Source: Hanleya hanleyi (taxonomy: Eukaryota; Mollusca; Polyplacophora; Lepidopleurida; Hanleyidae). Taken from it: a stretch of 64,000 nucleotides of DNA. Where the stretch lies: positions 62,001-126,000 of the forward strand of contig JAVTVY010039274.1 of the NCBI GenBank assembly GCA_036873755.1, read 5' to 3'. The position numbers and the translations under genes are program-made. Shown piece by piece: positions 55,040 through 64,000 of the stretch (position 1 is the first letter of the stretch; every line of letters starts with the position of its first letter). The notes under the pieces are model-generated. The model was not told where the DNA came from. It saw only the letters and a list, made by a program, of their open reading frames with translations, and made no database searches.

Positions 55040-57238
55040 TCATAATCTCTCCATCAGTTTTCCGTACAATTTCTGCTCGCCATTGAGTTTCGACTTCATT
55101 GCTTCCCGAATGACTTTCACGGAACTTGGAAATTTCTTCAGGCAGTAGTCTGTAAGAGAATGAAATAATTTGCAGTTAGCCACTGAATTTCAATATATTC
55201 AATCACAACATTTCAAACTATAAGCTATCAAAAACATGGTCATTGAACTTGGGATTAATTATCAGATGTTTGGAATATTTATGAAGAAAAGTTTTTACCT
55301 TGGATGGCTTGATATTTTCTTGGTCAATTGCAGGCTTAGCCTCTACCTCTCTTGTCGCATTGGGTTTCATCCCTGTCAAAGTATGGGAGGCCATTTCATT
55401 CCTCATGAACAATGCACTCATTAGGTCCATGGTCATCTTTCTCGGATGAAATAAAAGATACAAAATGTGTACTGACAATTGGATTGATAATATTCAGTCA
55501 GAATGTTAAGTCATAAATTGCAGAATCATGTTGACAAAGGATCAAATCTCATTGAATTATTATTTACTAAGATTAATTACATTAAATGATTATTTACAAG
55601 TGATCGCTTGTTACCCATTAAAAGTCAGTGTCATTTAATATGCATTTTAATGGTTAGCAAACTTGCAAAGAAACAAATTTAAAATCTTACCAGTAAATAT
55701 AGATGAGACAATTAATGAGAAATCTTCTCAATGGTCAAAATAATTAATTATTTGATAATAGCCTAGGGATTTAGCTGAATAGTCATGATAGTTGAATTTA
55801 TACTTACATCATCTGACTCGTCATAAACAGGTGCCACTGGAAGGTTTCCTTGTCGCTGCTTTTTTAATTTCTCGAGGATGTTGTTTGGCTCATTCTTCCG
55901 GGCATCACAAACTGTCTTGCTCATCTTCTTTGTAGGCTCTCTGATCTCCTGTGGGGAAAACAATTATTACCATATCATATCGCGATTTATTTCGAAAATA
56001 AACTCAACAATTTTCAAATCAATTGTGTACTAACTTTAAATATTGAAATAAGCAATGTGAAAATGCAATGCAATGCGTAACCAAACAACCTGGAAATTCT
56101 AATAAATGACATTTGACTTCGTTAAGATAATGTGTATGAAAGAATGTACAGTACATGATACCCCCCCCCCACCATCACAATTGAAAAGTACATAAATGGG
56201 GTACAACACGTATTAAAGTTTAGGCAACAATACCAATTTACATTTATATTGATATGTAAGAGGAATACGATGGAGTGTTGAATGGAGTGAACAATTAATG
56301 GACGATACTAACCACAATTTGTAGCATCATATAGATCAGCCCTTAGCTCAACAAATTAAAGCATCCAAAGTTCGGGTTGTCAGGAATAGTACACACCACT
56401 GGTACATTAGGCCTACCCGGAACTGGGCAAAGCTGTGTTGTAAGTGTATTTGTATTCCTTCGCCAGAGTCCACAGTGAAGCTGTGAACGTCATAATAAAA
56501 ACATCATTGATAAACTGTTCATTATGGTGGGGTGAGGAGAGATGCAATTTGACAGGACAGGAAGCTCAGACTGTGAAACCGACAGTATGAAATAAAAGCC
56601 AGGACTTGAAAGAATCACAAATCAACTGTTAGCAATTCATTCATATGTTATGCCAATTTTGTCATGTAAACATCTGAAATGGCCTGTCTATTGAAGGTAG
56701 AAGGTATACCAGTACAGGAAATGACACAATGAGATTGTAAAAACACCCCCTTCTGGGTTTCTCACATTGAACTGTGCAAAGAGTCACCCAGCATGGTTAA
56801 TTCCTTACACAATGGACCACTAAGACAAACTGGTCTATTCTTGTGAGGTTGACCGGTTATTTTAATTAACAAAATATACATGTCTGTTCAGCTGAAATAT
56901 ATGTTAGACAGCATTTTATATTTAAGGTTAATTACACTGGGCTTAATAAAAGTACATGCCTAACTATCCTACCCATGAGATTAGAGAAAAGGAGAAAATC
57001 AACCAACAAGCCCTTTCTTTCATAAATCGGTGAGATAAATAAATCTTTCCAAGGCAGTATAATGTTTTGGTTGTTGTATTTACAGTGTAATATACAAACC
57101 TGACAAAGTTACTTATATAACTAAAATATATTTTAAACTAGTCCAACATATTCCAGACTTAACAAATGGAGACTTTAGAATGCTAATTTAGCCTACAATT
57201 TGCAAAAGGTACTTACCATCAATCTGAGTCCGTTCCAT
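55040..57238 (-). CDS. BEN-domain protein gene, small multi-exon
   Basis: Minus-strand exons: 57,238-57,217 (ATG, MERTQID, donor gtaagt), 55,948-55,808 (acceptor ccacag, donor gtaagt; EIREPTKKMSKTVCDA and a charged stretch ending YDESDD), 55,436-55,299 (acceptor after GAGAAAG, donor gtaaaa) and 55,149-55,040 (acceptor cttacag, stop TGA, then AATAAA). The last two encode a BEN domain: DLMSALFMRNEMASHTLTG, KPAIDQENI, YCLKKFPSS and AMKSKLNGEQKL. BEN domains bind DNA and occur in chromatin repressors and some viral and transposon-linked proteins. Exon phases do not all agree: joining the last two as drawn shifts frame, and the 5' exon ends in phase 1 while the next starts in phase 0, so an exon is missing from my model or the gene is degraded. 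The start of the BEN fold is also not seen. Confidence 0.7.
55965..57210 (-). other. Intron 1 of the BEN gene
   Basis: About 1.27 kb of AT-rich sequence with a run of 10 C at 56,161-56,170. No further exon with matching phase was convincing; a weak candidate ends at a gtaagg near 56,800. Confidence 0.4.
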
Positions 57239-57527
57239 CAGCCATATATAATCGGAAATATGACTTTTACTGCCCTCAAATCAGTCAGCTATTAATAAAA
57301 TAACTGCAAAAAAATCTTTCTTGTCTCTGTGCAGCGCCACCTAGTGTGAACAAGCAGAGTTATCTCCCCTCTATTTGAAGTAGAGAGATTTTGTAAATAC
57401 CATTTAGATTGGGAAACCATTTGAACTGATCAGAAGTTTATTCATTCATGAGAATCTTCAAGGATTTGAATGATAACAAAACATATTTCATAATGAAATG
57501 ATGACAATCAAGGTTTAAGGGATGTCT

Positions 57528-57825
57528 GCTGGTGATTTTTTCTTGGCAGCAGTTTTTGCCAGTTTGAGTTAGATTAAGCGACAGGGATTTCCTTTAAAAG
57601 TCTTCTAGCTGAGAATTTTGTGCAGCAACATTCATCCAATTTGATAAATTTTGAAAGACATTGTGATTGTCTCCAAATAGTTAGAATATAGGAAAAAGTT
57701 AAATACTATTTATGTAATATTTTTGTGAATAGGATTCAAAACCTGGGCTATTCCCTTTGTTTTCTAGGTTATCAAATGGAGCATGGGTCCGTCTTTTTAA
57801 CAGTGTCAACAGCTAAACAATGCAC
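57528..57825 (+). repeat. Dispersed repeat family B, copy 2
   Basis: Direct repeat of 22,888-23,218. It lies upstream of the BEN gene start and inside the TIR-bounded segment. Confidence 0.8.
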
Positions 57826-58606
57826 ACCGACCTATATTCCTCATATTACACAATTATGAATGCAGCAACACACATTATTCGAAGAGTTAATTACGGACAT
57901 CCTTAATTCAATTTTAAATAAAACTTTAATTCCAAACAATCAAATATTCAAAACTTCATAGATTTATTCCAATTTTAATAAATTTCAGATGAAGATTAAT
58001 AGTGAATTCGATTTGAGTTAGAATATTTAAATTTAGTTTTCAGTGACCTTGCATTTGTTTGGATATCGAACTATGATGGATGGCAATTAGGTTTTTTGTC
58101 AATTTTTATTAGCATTTCCTAAGTGACATTTCAAAATACTTCAGTCAAATATCAGCATAACGATAGAATATTCACACAATATGAAAATAAAATTAATCCT
58201 TCAATTCAATTGTAATATAGTATAGCTATTGAAAATATTAATCATGAGTTTGTATTAAATTCAAGTTAAAATTTAAGATGAATTTCATATGAAACTACCA
58301 AAATTGATATTTGATGCCTCATGAGCAGCAGATTGGAGATTTGTGGTACAAAATCTCTCTCCCCAACTGCGAGCAGCCAAATATGGAGAACATTACTTGG
58401 GTGTTGTGAACTGATATTGAATCGTATATGATCATATAAAATTGCAAATCCTATAAGATCTGGATCATATAGGGTCCAAAATACTACTTGTGTTGTGGTT
58501 ATTCACAGATCTGTCCTGATTAAGCAAAAACGCATTTTAGATATATTTGTCTTGGCTCAAGACCGCATAAACATCACTCTCTAAAAACATTAAATTATTT
58601 TTTCCC

Positions 58607-58813
58607 AAGAAGAGTGGAAATTGATCCCACTCAAGTTGAATGAAGTCCAGTATCAAGTTGGGTGGATTTTGCTTATTAAGTCAATAAATCGCTGAAGTGG
58701 TGGGCAAAATAATGTTTGAGTGAAATTACATTCAATTACTTCAGTGAAACGCACTTAATTTGTGTGAAATAATTCACTAAAATACTTGAGCGGGATCAAT
58801 TTCCACTCTTCTT
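58607..58813. mobile_element. 207-bp MITE with 30-bp terminal inverted repeats
   Basis: The ends begin AAGAAGAGTGGAAATTGATC and match each other over 30 bp with one difference (A/G at base 23). The same GATCCC(A/G)CTCAAGT motif occurs in the element at 1-251. The interior is AT-rich with TTGAGTGAA-like motifs and no coding. It is nested inside the TIR-bounded 54,450-59,164 segment. Confidence 0.85.
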
Positions 58814-58849
58814 AATATCATTAATACAATTGATCCTATGGAGTGTCAT

Positions 58850-59164
58850 ATTAAATCCAATAGGATTATTAAATTTCTATCCTATTAAATCCAGTAGGAT
58901 TTTTTAGAATCTTATAGGATTTTTTTAGAATCTTATAAGACTTTTCAGAATCTTATAGGATTTTTTTAATCTTATAGGATTTCTTAGAATCTTATAAGAT
59001 TTTCTCAGAATCTTATAGGATTTTTCAGAATCTTATAGGATTTTTCAGAATCTTATAGGATTTTTCAGAATCTTATAGGATTTTTTAGAATCTTATAAGA
59101 TTTCGAATAATCTTATAGGATTTTTCAGAATCTTATAGGATCCTATAAGATTTTTTTGTAAGGG
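58850..59164 (-). repeat. Right subterminal array of CAGAATCTTATAGGATTTTT units
   Basis: About 12-14 copies of a 20-21-bp unit, several identical in a row (58,985-59,080), ending in the 35-bp terminal repeat. It is more regular than the left array, implying recent local amplification. Confidence 0.9.
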
Positions 59165-59714
59165 AGGGATTTGCACAATAAACAATGAATACAACGGAAA
59201 CTGCTTTGATTGATCCACTGAGACAGGAAGGTGTGAAATGGACTAAACGGTTCGAAGTGATAATCATGACAGCTTGTTGTGCATGTTACCCATTAACAAT
59301 TGTGCGATTATCGTCACAAATTATTACTTGATAAAGTAATGGTTACCATCCTGTCCGGAAACGACCCCTTTTAACACACCATAATCATAATCCGCGGCCT
59401 GCCTTTATCTCATATCTCTTTGGCGCTAACGCAAAGTTTTGGTTAAACTATACATATCGGTGATCGGATTCTATTGCTCAGTTAGTTTTTGAGTTTATTC
59501 TGCCAATGCCTAACAATATATGCATCGCTTCTATTGTTCATGAATTTGTAAATAAGCATGGCTTTGCTTCCTATGCTGTCCACCATTTCCAATATAAGCG
59601 GACGCGATATTACTTCAAAACAAACTTCCATTACGATAAATCGTTCTATGCATCAAAGTGGACTTTTTGCGAGAGGCGACTTGCCTGCTGTTGATCGGTG
59701 AGAACCGAAAGAAA
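59165..59714 (+). other. Upstream region of the plus-strand gene
   Basis: Intergenic sequence and probable 5' flank. A 62-codon frame at 59,506-59,694 ends just before the gene start and shows no recognisable domain. A promoter was not identifiable. Confidence 0.35.
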
Positions 59715-62700
59715 ATGGCTTTACCTTTTGCAACTCCTAGCCTGTCGGACCTTAAAGATCACATTTCACAGAATGCTACCTTAGCTGATCTAATTGGCAT
59801 TAACGACGTAACCTTCCAGGTAAATATGCCATTTTTTAAATATTTGTACAATATAATTGCCCCTGTGAACCCAGGTCGGAGCAGGGAGATACATGTAAAC
59901 AGGTATGTATTTAGAGGGTGAAGAAAATGTTACATCTTACAGACAATTTATACCGGAGAATATATTTTGTATATTGTCGGCATCAGTGATCGAAACATAG
60001 TTTCAACTGTGCTAAAATTGTGACTCGATTGAGTATTTTCTTTTGCTCACGGTATTTCATTCAACTTCTGCCAACAGAACAGAACAAGCTCGAAACTTTG
60101 TCGAATTAACTAACATACATGCGAAAAAATACGGTGCTATGATAACATACACTTTTGCAAAATTTGATTAATATAATCTGCTCAGACAGATTGTTTGACT
60201 CAATCAACTTAGTGACGCTTAAAAATATAGAAATTCTATTTAAATGTCATCAATAGAAGGCCCCAAAATGAGAAAGAAACGAGTCAGAACTGGTTAGCCT
60301 GGTGCCCCGATTATGTAGGTGCTTGCTACCTATACCATTGTGTTCGGGAACCAGGTTATAAATGATACTAGTCCATGCGCATGCGTACAAGGATCACGTG
60401 GGAGAAAATGGAAGGCGGTTTGATTTTCTCCGGGAAAGGTTTGTTTCAAACTTTGCGAAATCGTGTCGATTTAGCCCACTATAGTCGCACATATTTGTTA
60501 GTATTATCTTCATTAGATAGGAGTGCAACTACCTCGAACATGTCACTGTTGAAAATGTGCTCCAAAATGCTCAGCCCACATAAAAAGGGAGTTCATTTGC
60601 CTGAATGCGAATCCAATATGGCGGCATAAATTTGTTCAGTGATAGCTTTGCTCAGTTTAATGCAGTATACTTATAGTGAATTTTAGTACACAGTGTAATA
60701 GGAATAGTTAATAACGCCCAGTGGAACACTTGGATCACCATGGAACGATATGCTTGGGATATTTGGAGGTACTATTTACCCTTACTATTTACACATATAA
60801 TAATATGAAACCAGAATTATATGATGTTTAAAACAACAGGCTTCAAAACCTTACCGCTATATATACGGACCTGACCAGACTGGTACTCCCTGGGACGGCC
60901 CTGGTGGGACTTCTATACATAACACGAGGGATAATAGGGCTCATGTCATCACACAGTCTGATATCTGACCCGCGGGGCCGATTTGTCGGGGCCAGATGAG
61001 ATAATAGCGGAACGTAAGCTTGGATATTTTTCGGAAATGCCTCTGGGAGTTCAGTAGCTCTGCCTCTCGGATCATGAGCTTTGATATCCCCTGAAGAACC
61101 CCCGGGAAGACAACTCCTTTATTGTTACGGACAAGGCTTGTGTTTTGGTATAGTGATTGACTATTGATTTTTACGGACGCTTGGAGAAAATACAATACAG
61201 TACAATACAGCTCATATCAGACGAATGATTTAATGAAGTTACTGACGTGAAATATAGTTCAATCTTTTAGAAATATTATCGATGTATTATGTATGTATTA
61301 TTGTGTCCTCCAATATTTTGGGAAAAGGTCTAGAACCATCGCAAAAAGAATGTGAAAATTACTTCACTTGTCCGTTTTTTATTAATTGTTCAGTCGCGAA
61401 CAGTCTCCGTCTGGGTCTAACTACGGGGAGTAGTCGTATATATTTATTAACACCGCCGAAATAACCGGACCCTGGCGAGGCTAGACGATCAACCGTCCGC
61501 CTTTATAATCCGATTAGCCTAATTCAGTCCACCGTTTACAGCAGGCATAATATATAGTGGTCTGACCAGCGCCATTCCCCTGAGGTCCGGACCTCCACAG
61601 GACGGGTAAGCTTTTGAATACGTATAAGCTTTAAAAAGAGCTAGGCTGGACTGGAGAATCGGTTTTTGTAGGTTCTCTTCGGCCCCTACGACTTACTTTC
61701 ATGGGTATATGACGGCTTAGTTTCGTGGGTATATGACACAGATTGACTGATAGATTGTTTGCGGCACTTACTTAAATGTGATTTATTTATTTTCCAGTTG
61801 TATGATGCTGATTTTGAAGAGTTCGTGGACCTCGACGACCAGGATGAGATACCCGATAAGTCCAAAATCAAGATATTACAGCATACGACAACAGACGGAG
61901 CATTTCACAATGTTCCAGAGCGTACTGATAAGGTATCAATGATTCGTGTTCTCCTGTGATGTCTACCCCGTCTTTGATATTCCATATGATACCCAATGTA
62001 TTCGCACCACAAAGCAGTGTTTGGAAGTGAATCGCTGTTATTCACTGTTAATCTGACCGGAACCTTTGCTAATTTTATTAAGTCTTATAATTATTATTCA
62101 CTTCTGGTTTTGTAGCTACACTGTGATCAATCGTTTCAGTTCAATGAATATGTGGATACATGTATATTTGACTTACCCTGTTTCTATGCAGACTATGCAG
62201 GATATAGCCAGTTACTTATGCGCGTCCTTAAACCGCAGTTGAAAAATTTATATTTTTCCCCATTTCAGGAAAGCACAGACACTGGTCCAAGTGACACTGT
62301 GGAAATGCATTCTCAACTTGACCAATCAACTGTGTAAGTCAACTTTCATACAGTCTGATTACCGTAGTTTTGTTTCTTTTCCAAAGAATGTAAACTTGAT
62401 TCAGTTACATGGGCTGGGCTCGACTACTGTGTTGGGATTGACATTTCAAAACATAAATTTACTCTTTGTTTCTGTGTATATTTCCAGTTAAATTTCCAAT
62501 GTAAAGTTACATTGTAGCAAGGAGAGGTAATTTGACAGCATTCCTCACTCTTACAATACAAAAGATGTTAAGATTGGGTTATCTCCTTTTGATTGCACCG
62601 CACTCTGATTACCTGCTGGATCATCTTCACAAGTCCAGGTAAATCCTAAATCCTCGCAGAGGGTTTACCTGGACTTTTTGGGTGATTCGAATGAGTTCTT

Positions 62701-63648
62701 GAGTCGATGCCTCTATTATACAATCTCGTACATTTCATCCACCGCGCTTGTTTTGAATTAGCATGTCAGTATCTCCAGCCTGCGGTTTTTGCTTTGACTT
62801 CCAATGTCGATTTCCGCTTGACATCAAAGCAGTTCGGCCCGCGATGAAATTGAAACCTGTCTCATCTGATATCTCGCAGCGGATTGGCCTAATCAACCAG
62901 CTTAGCGCGTTCACTGACTGGATTGATTCAGGGGAAATCCCTTCATCTATTTATATCCAGAACTCGTATGGGTAACTAACCAAGCCAGTGTATCGATCCC
63001 AATAGACCGATCGATACACTGGCTCGCGAGGATGCTACTGGATATGACTGTCTGACAAGCGGGAGGTGGTGGGTTCAAACCCTGCCAGGGTCATACCAAA
63101 AACAATGGTAATTCTTCCTCTCTTGACGCTCCCCCCCCACAGTGTCCAGATAATTTGACCGGGTGGAGTATCATGATCATGTCAGCCTATGGTATGATGC
63201 GTCATTTGCTGTACTGTCGTGATATGACTGAAAAATGTTGGATGTTACATGCCAAGATGAAGTGCCACTGCCTGACACACCCACTTGCTGTTGATTCCTT
63301 AGTACTGCATGGGAATATAATTATTATCTAATTATTAAAGCTATTCGTGGTTAAAAAAAACTTTTTGGTCAGATATTGGATGATGATACACAAATTGATA
63401 AAGAGCCTTCTTAATAACTTAAAAAACTGAATGGGTTTCTAACAACATAATACTAATTGGATTTGTTTTCTTCTGTTTCCAGTTCTTAAGAGACTTTGAC
63501 ACACTTGTGGGGAAGGACATTGATAAAGAGTTCCTTGGAAGCATGAAGAAATACACGTCAGCAGTGTTCAACATATTGGCTTCAAAACAAAAACAGGAGG
63601 AGTTAAAGACGCTGAAGGAAAACCCGTCAGTGGAAGATGATAAAAAGT
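59715..63648 (+). CDS. Multi-exon gene with PB1-like N-terminus, 3' end outside window
   Basis: Exons on the plus strand: 59,715-59,819 (AAAATGG start context, ends CAG before gtaaat), 61,798-61,932 (acceptor tttccag, donor gtatca) and 62,269-62,333 (acceptor tttcag, donor gtaagt). These join in frame. Less certain exons are 62,779-62,972 and 63,483-63,648 (acceptor tttccag, donor gtgagt), whose phases do not join directly. The N-terminal product (LSDLKDHISQNATLADLIG, FQLYDADFEEFVDLDD, IPDKSKIKIL) resembles the compact ubiquitin-like/PB1-type domain that opens many SAMD3-like uncharacterised proteins of fish and invertebrates; FDTLVGKDIDKEFLGSMKKY in the last exon also fits the middle of those proteins. 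PB1-like domains mediate protein-protein contacts; function otherwise unknown. Confidence 0.5.
60366..60400. promoter_or_regulatory. NRF1-like and E-box cluster in intron 1
   Basis: TGCGCATGCG, a strong NRF1-type palindrome, at about 60,375 is followed by TCACGTGG, an E-box, at about 60,394. An ATG-containing open stretch (60,375-60,629) follows. It could be an internal or alternative promoter of the surrounding gene; motif evidence only. Confidence 0.35.
62631..62676. other. Perfect short hairpin
   Basis: AAGTCCAGGTAAA pairs with TTTACCTGGACTT around a loop of about 20 bp. It lies in an intron of the plus-strand gene. Confidence 0.7.
62983..63024. other. 16-bp perfect inverted repeat, 10-bp loop
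   Basis: AGCCAGTGTATCGATC (62,983-62,998) is exactly inverted at 63,009-63,024. It sits directly before the tRNA-like SINE head at 63,030. Confidence 0.85.
63030..63275 (+). mobile_element. SINE with tRNA-like B box
   Basis: B box GGGTTCAAACCC is at 63,071-63,082. A central domain with CAGTGTCCAGATAATTTGAC, GGGTGGAGTATCATG and CAGCCTATGGTATGATG matches 53,120-53,195. It ends GTGATATGACTGAAAAATGT and then degenerates without a simple-repeat tail. It lies in an intron of the plus-strand gene. Confidence 0.75.
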
Positions 63649-63725
63649 GTGAGTATTTTGCAAAGCTGCAAAAATGCAATAATCTATTGATTGGCATGAT
63701 TTTCACTTGGATGGGCAGGACATAA

Positions 63726-64000
63726 TGTAGATTAAGTTTGACATGAATTATTTGGAAGGTATATAGATTTTGAATCGACCAACCAGTTCGTAGATGTTGG
63801 AATACTGGACATGCAATTGTTTGCCAAATAAAAATATCACTTTCCTACACATTTTATCCCTGAATGGGTTGTTTATTGTAATTTAAATCAAAGGGAGATA
63901 ATTAGCTGAAACTGCCTTCTTTCAACCATTGAGAGCAAAACAAAATGATGGGGGCGGGGAGGCTGGATGGAGCTGTCAAGATGTATTTTTCATCATTTAA
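63726..64000. other. Intronic tail of the window
   Basis: Follows the last recognised exon of the plus-strand gene. AAAGGGAGATAATTAGC at 63,890-63,906 is a variant of the GGGGAGATAACTC motif in the LTRs. No exon was seen before the window ends. Confidence 0.4.

Larger units (their letters stand above)
54450..59164 (-). mobile_element. 4.7-kb TIR-bounded segment carrying a BEN-domain gene
   Basis: The first and last 35 bp (54,450-54,484 and 59,130-59,164) are perfect inverted repeats starting CCCTTACAAAAAAATC. Just inside each end is a roughly 280-315-bp array of TCTTATAGGAT-type units, inverted relative to each other. Between the arrays lie a multi-exon BEN-domain gene on the minus strand, a family B repeat (57,528-57,825), another short TCCTATAAGATC cluster (58,435-58,480) and a 207-bp MITE (58,607-58,813). 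No recognisable transposase and no clear target-site duplication (left flank TCAATGAG, right flank AGGGATTT). It may be a single mobile element with captured DNA, or a palindromic MITE interrupted by insertions. Confidence 0.6.

Overview
The window is eukaryotic, intron-bearing, repeat-dense DNA, most likely from a mollusc and probably a bivalve. Several short interspersed elements end in the GTTAAACCC...(ACTC)n-type tail common in molluscs, one has a 5S rRNA-derived head, and exons are small with GT-AG junctions. There is no sign of prokaryotic gene organisation. This placement is inferred from repeat style; no species-level marker was seen.

Layout. 1-7.4 kb: a palindromic CTCAAGTTGAGT element, a large inverted repeat (about 1.1-kb arms, each with the same 20-bp minisatellite) and a GCGTAACT array with higher-order structure. 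9.1-9.6 kb: a dispersed repeat that recurs at 6.3, 22.7 and 51.9 kb. 12.4-16.6 kb: a satellite-like block running from near-identical 336-bp dimers to old decayed monomers. 17.1-21.2 kb: a MITE, a 5S-headed SINE, a second MITE and a 5'-truncated L1-type LINE with a 15-bp target-site duplication. 22.1-22.4 kb: one clear exon of an NTF2/SnoaL-like gene (minus strand), beside a 65-bp minisatellite. 23-35 kb: intron-like or intergenic DNA with dispersed repeats, two tRNA-headed SINEs, one promoter-like patch and one candidate first exon. 35.6-38.1 kb: an inverted, head-to-head pair of decayed transposon fragments. Directly abutting it, 38,092-46,207: a complete LTR element (minus strand) with two 290-bp LTRs, PBS, PPT and a 4-bp duplication that encodes gag and protease but no visible reverse transcriptase, RNase H or integrase. 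47.4-48.3 kb: a decayed LINE 3' end. 48.6-54 kb: foldbacks, MITEs and a SINE. 54,450-59,164: a 4.7-kb segment bounded by perfect 35-bp terminal inverted repeats with long subterminal TCCTATAGGA-type arrays; inside is a multi-exon BEN-domain gene (minus). 59.7-64 kb: the 5' part of a multi-exon plus-strand gene that runs off the window.

The two strongest leads are the BEN gene enclosed by TIRs plus satellite arrays, and the gag-protease-only LTR element with an unusually long repeat-filled leader. Host coding content is low: three or four partial genes. Most other open frames fall in tandem repeats or look like chance.
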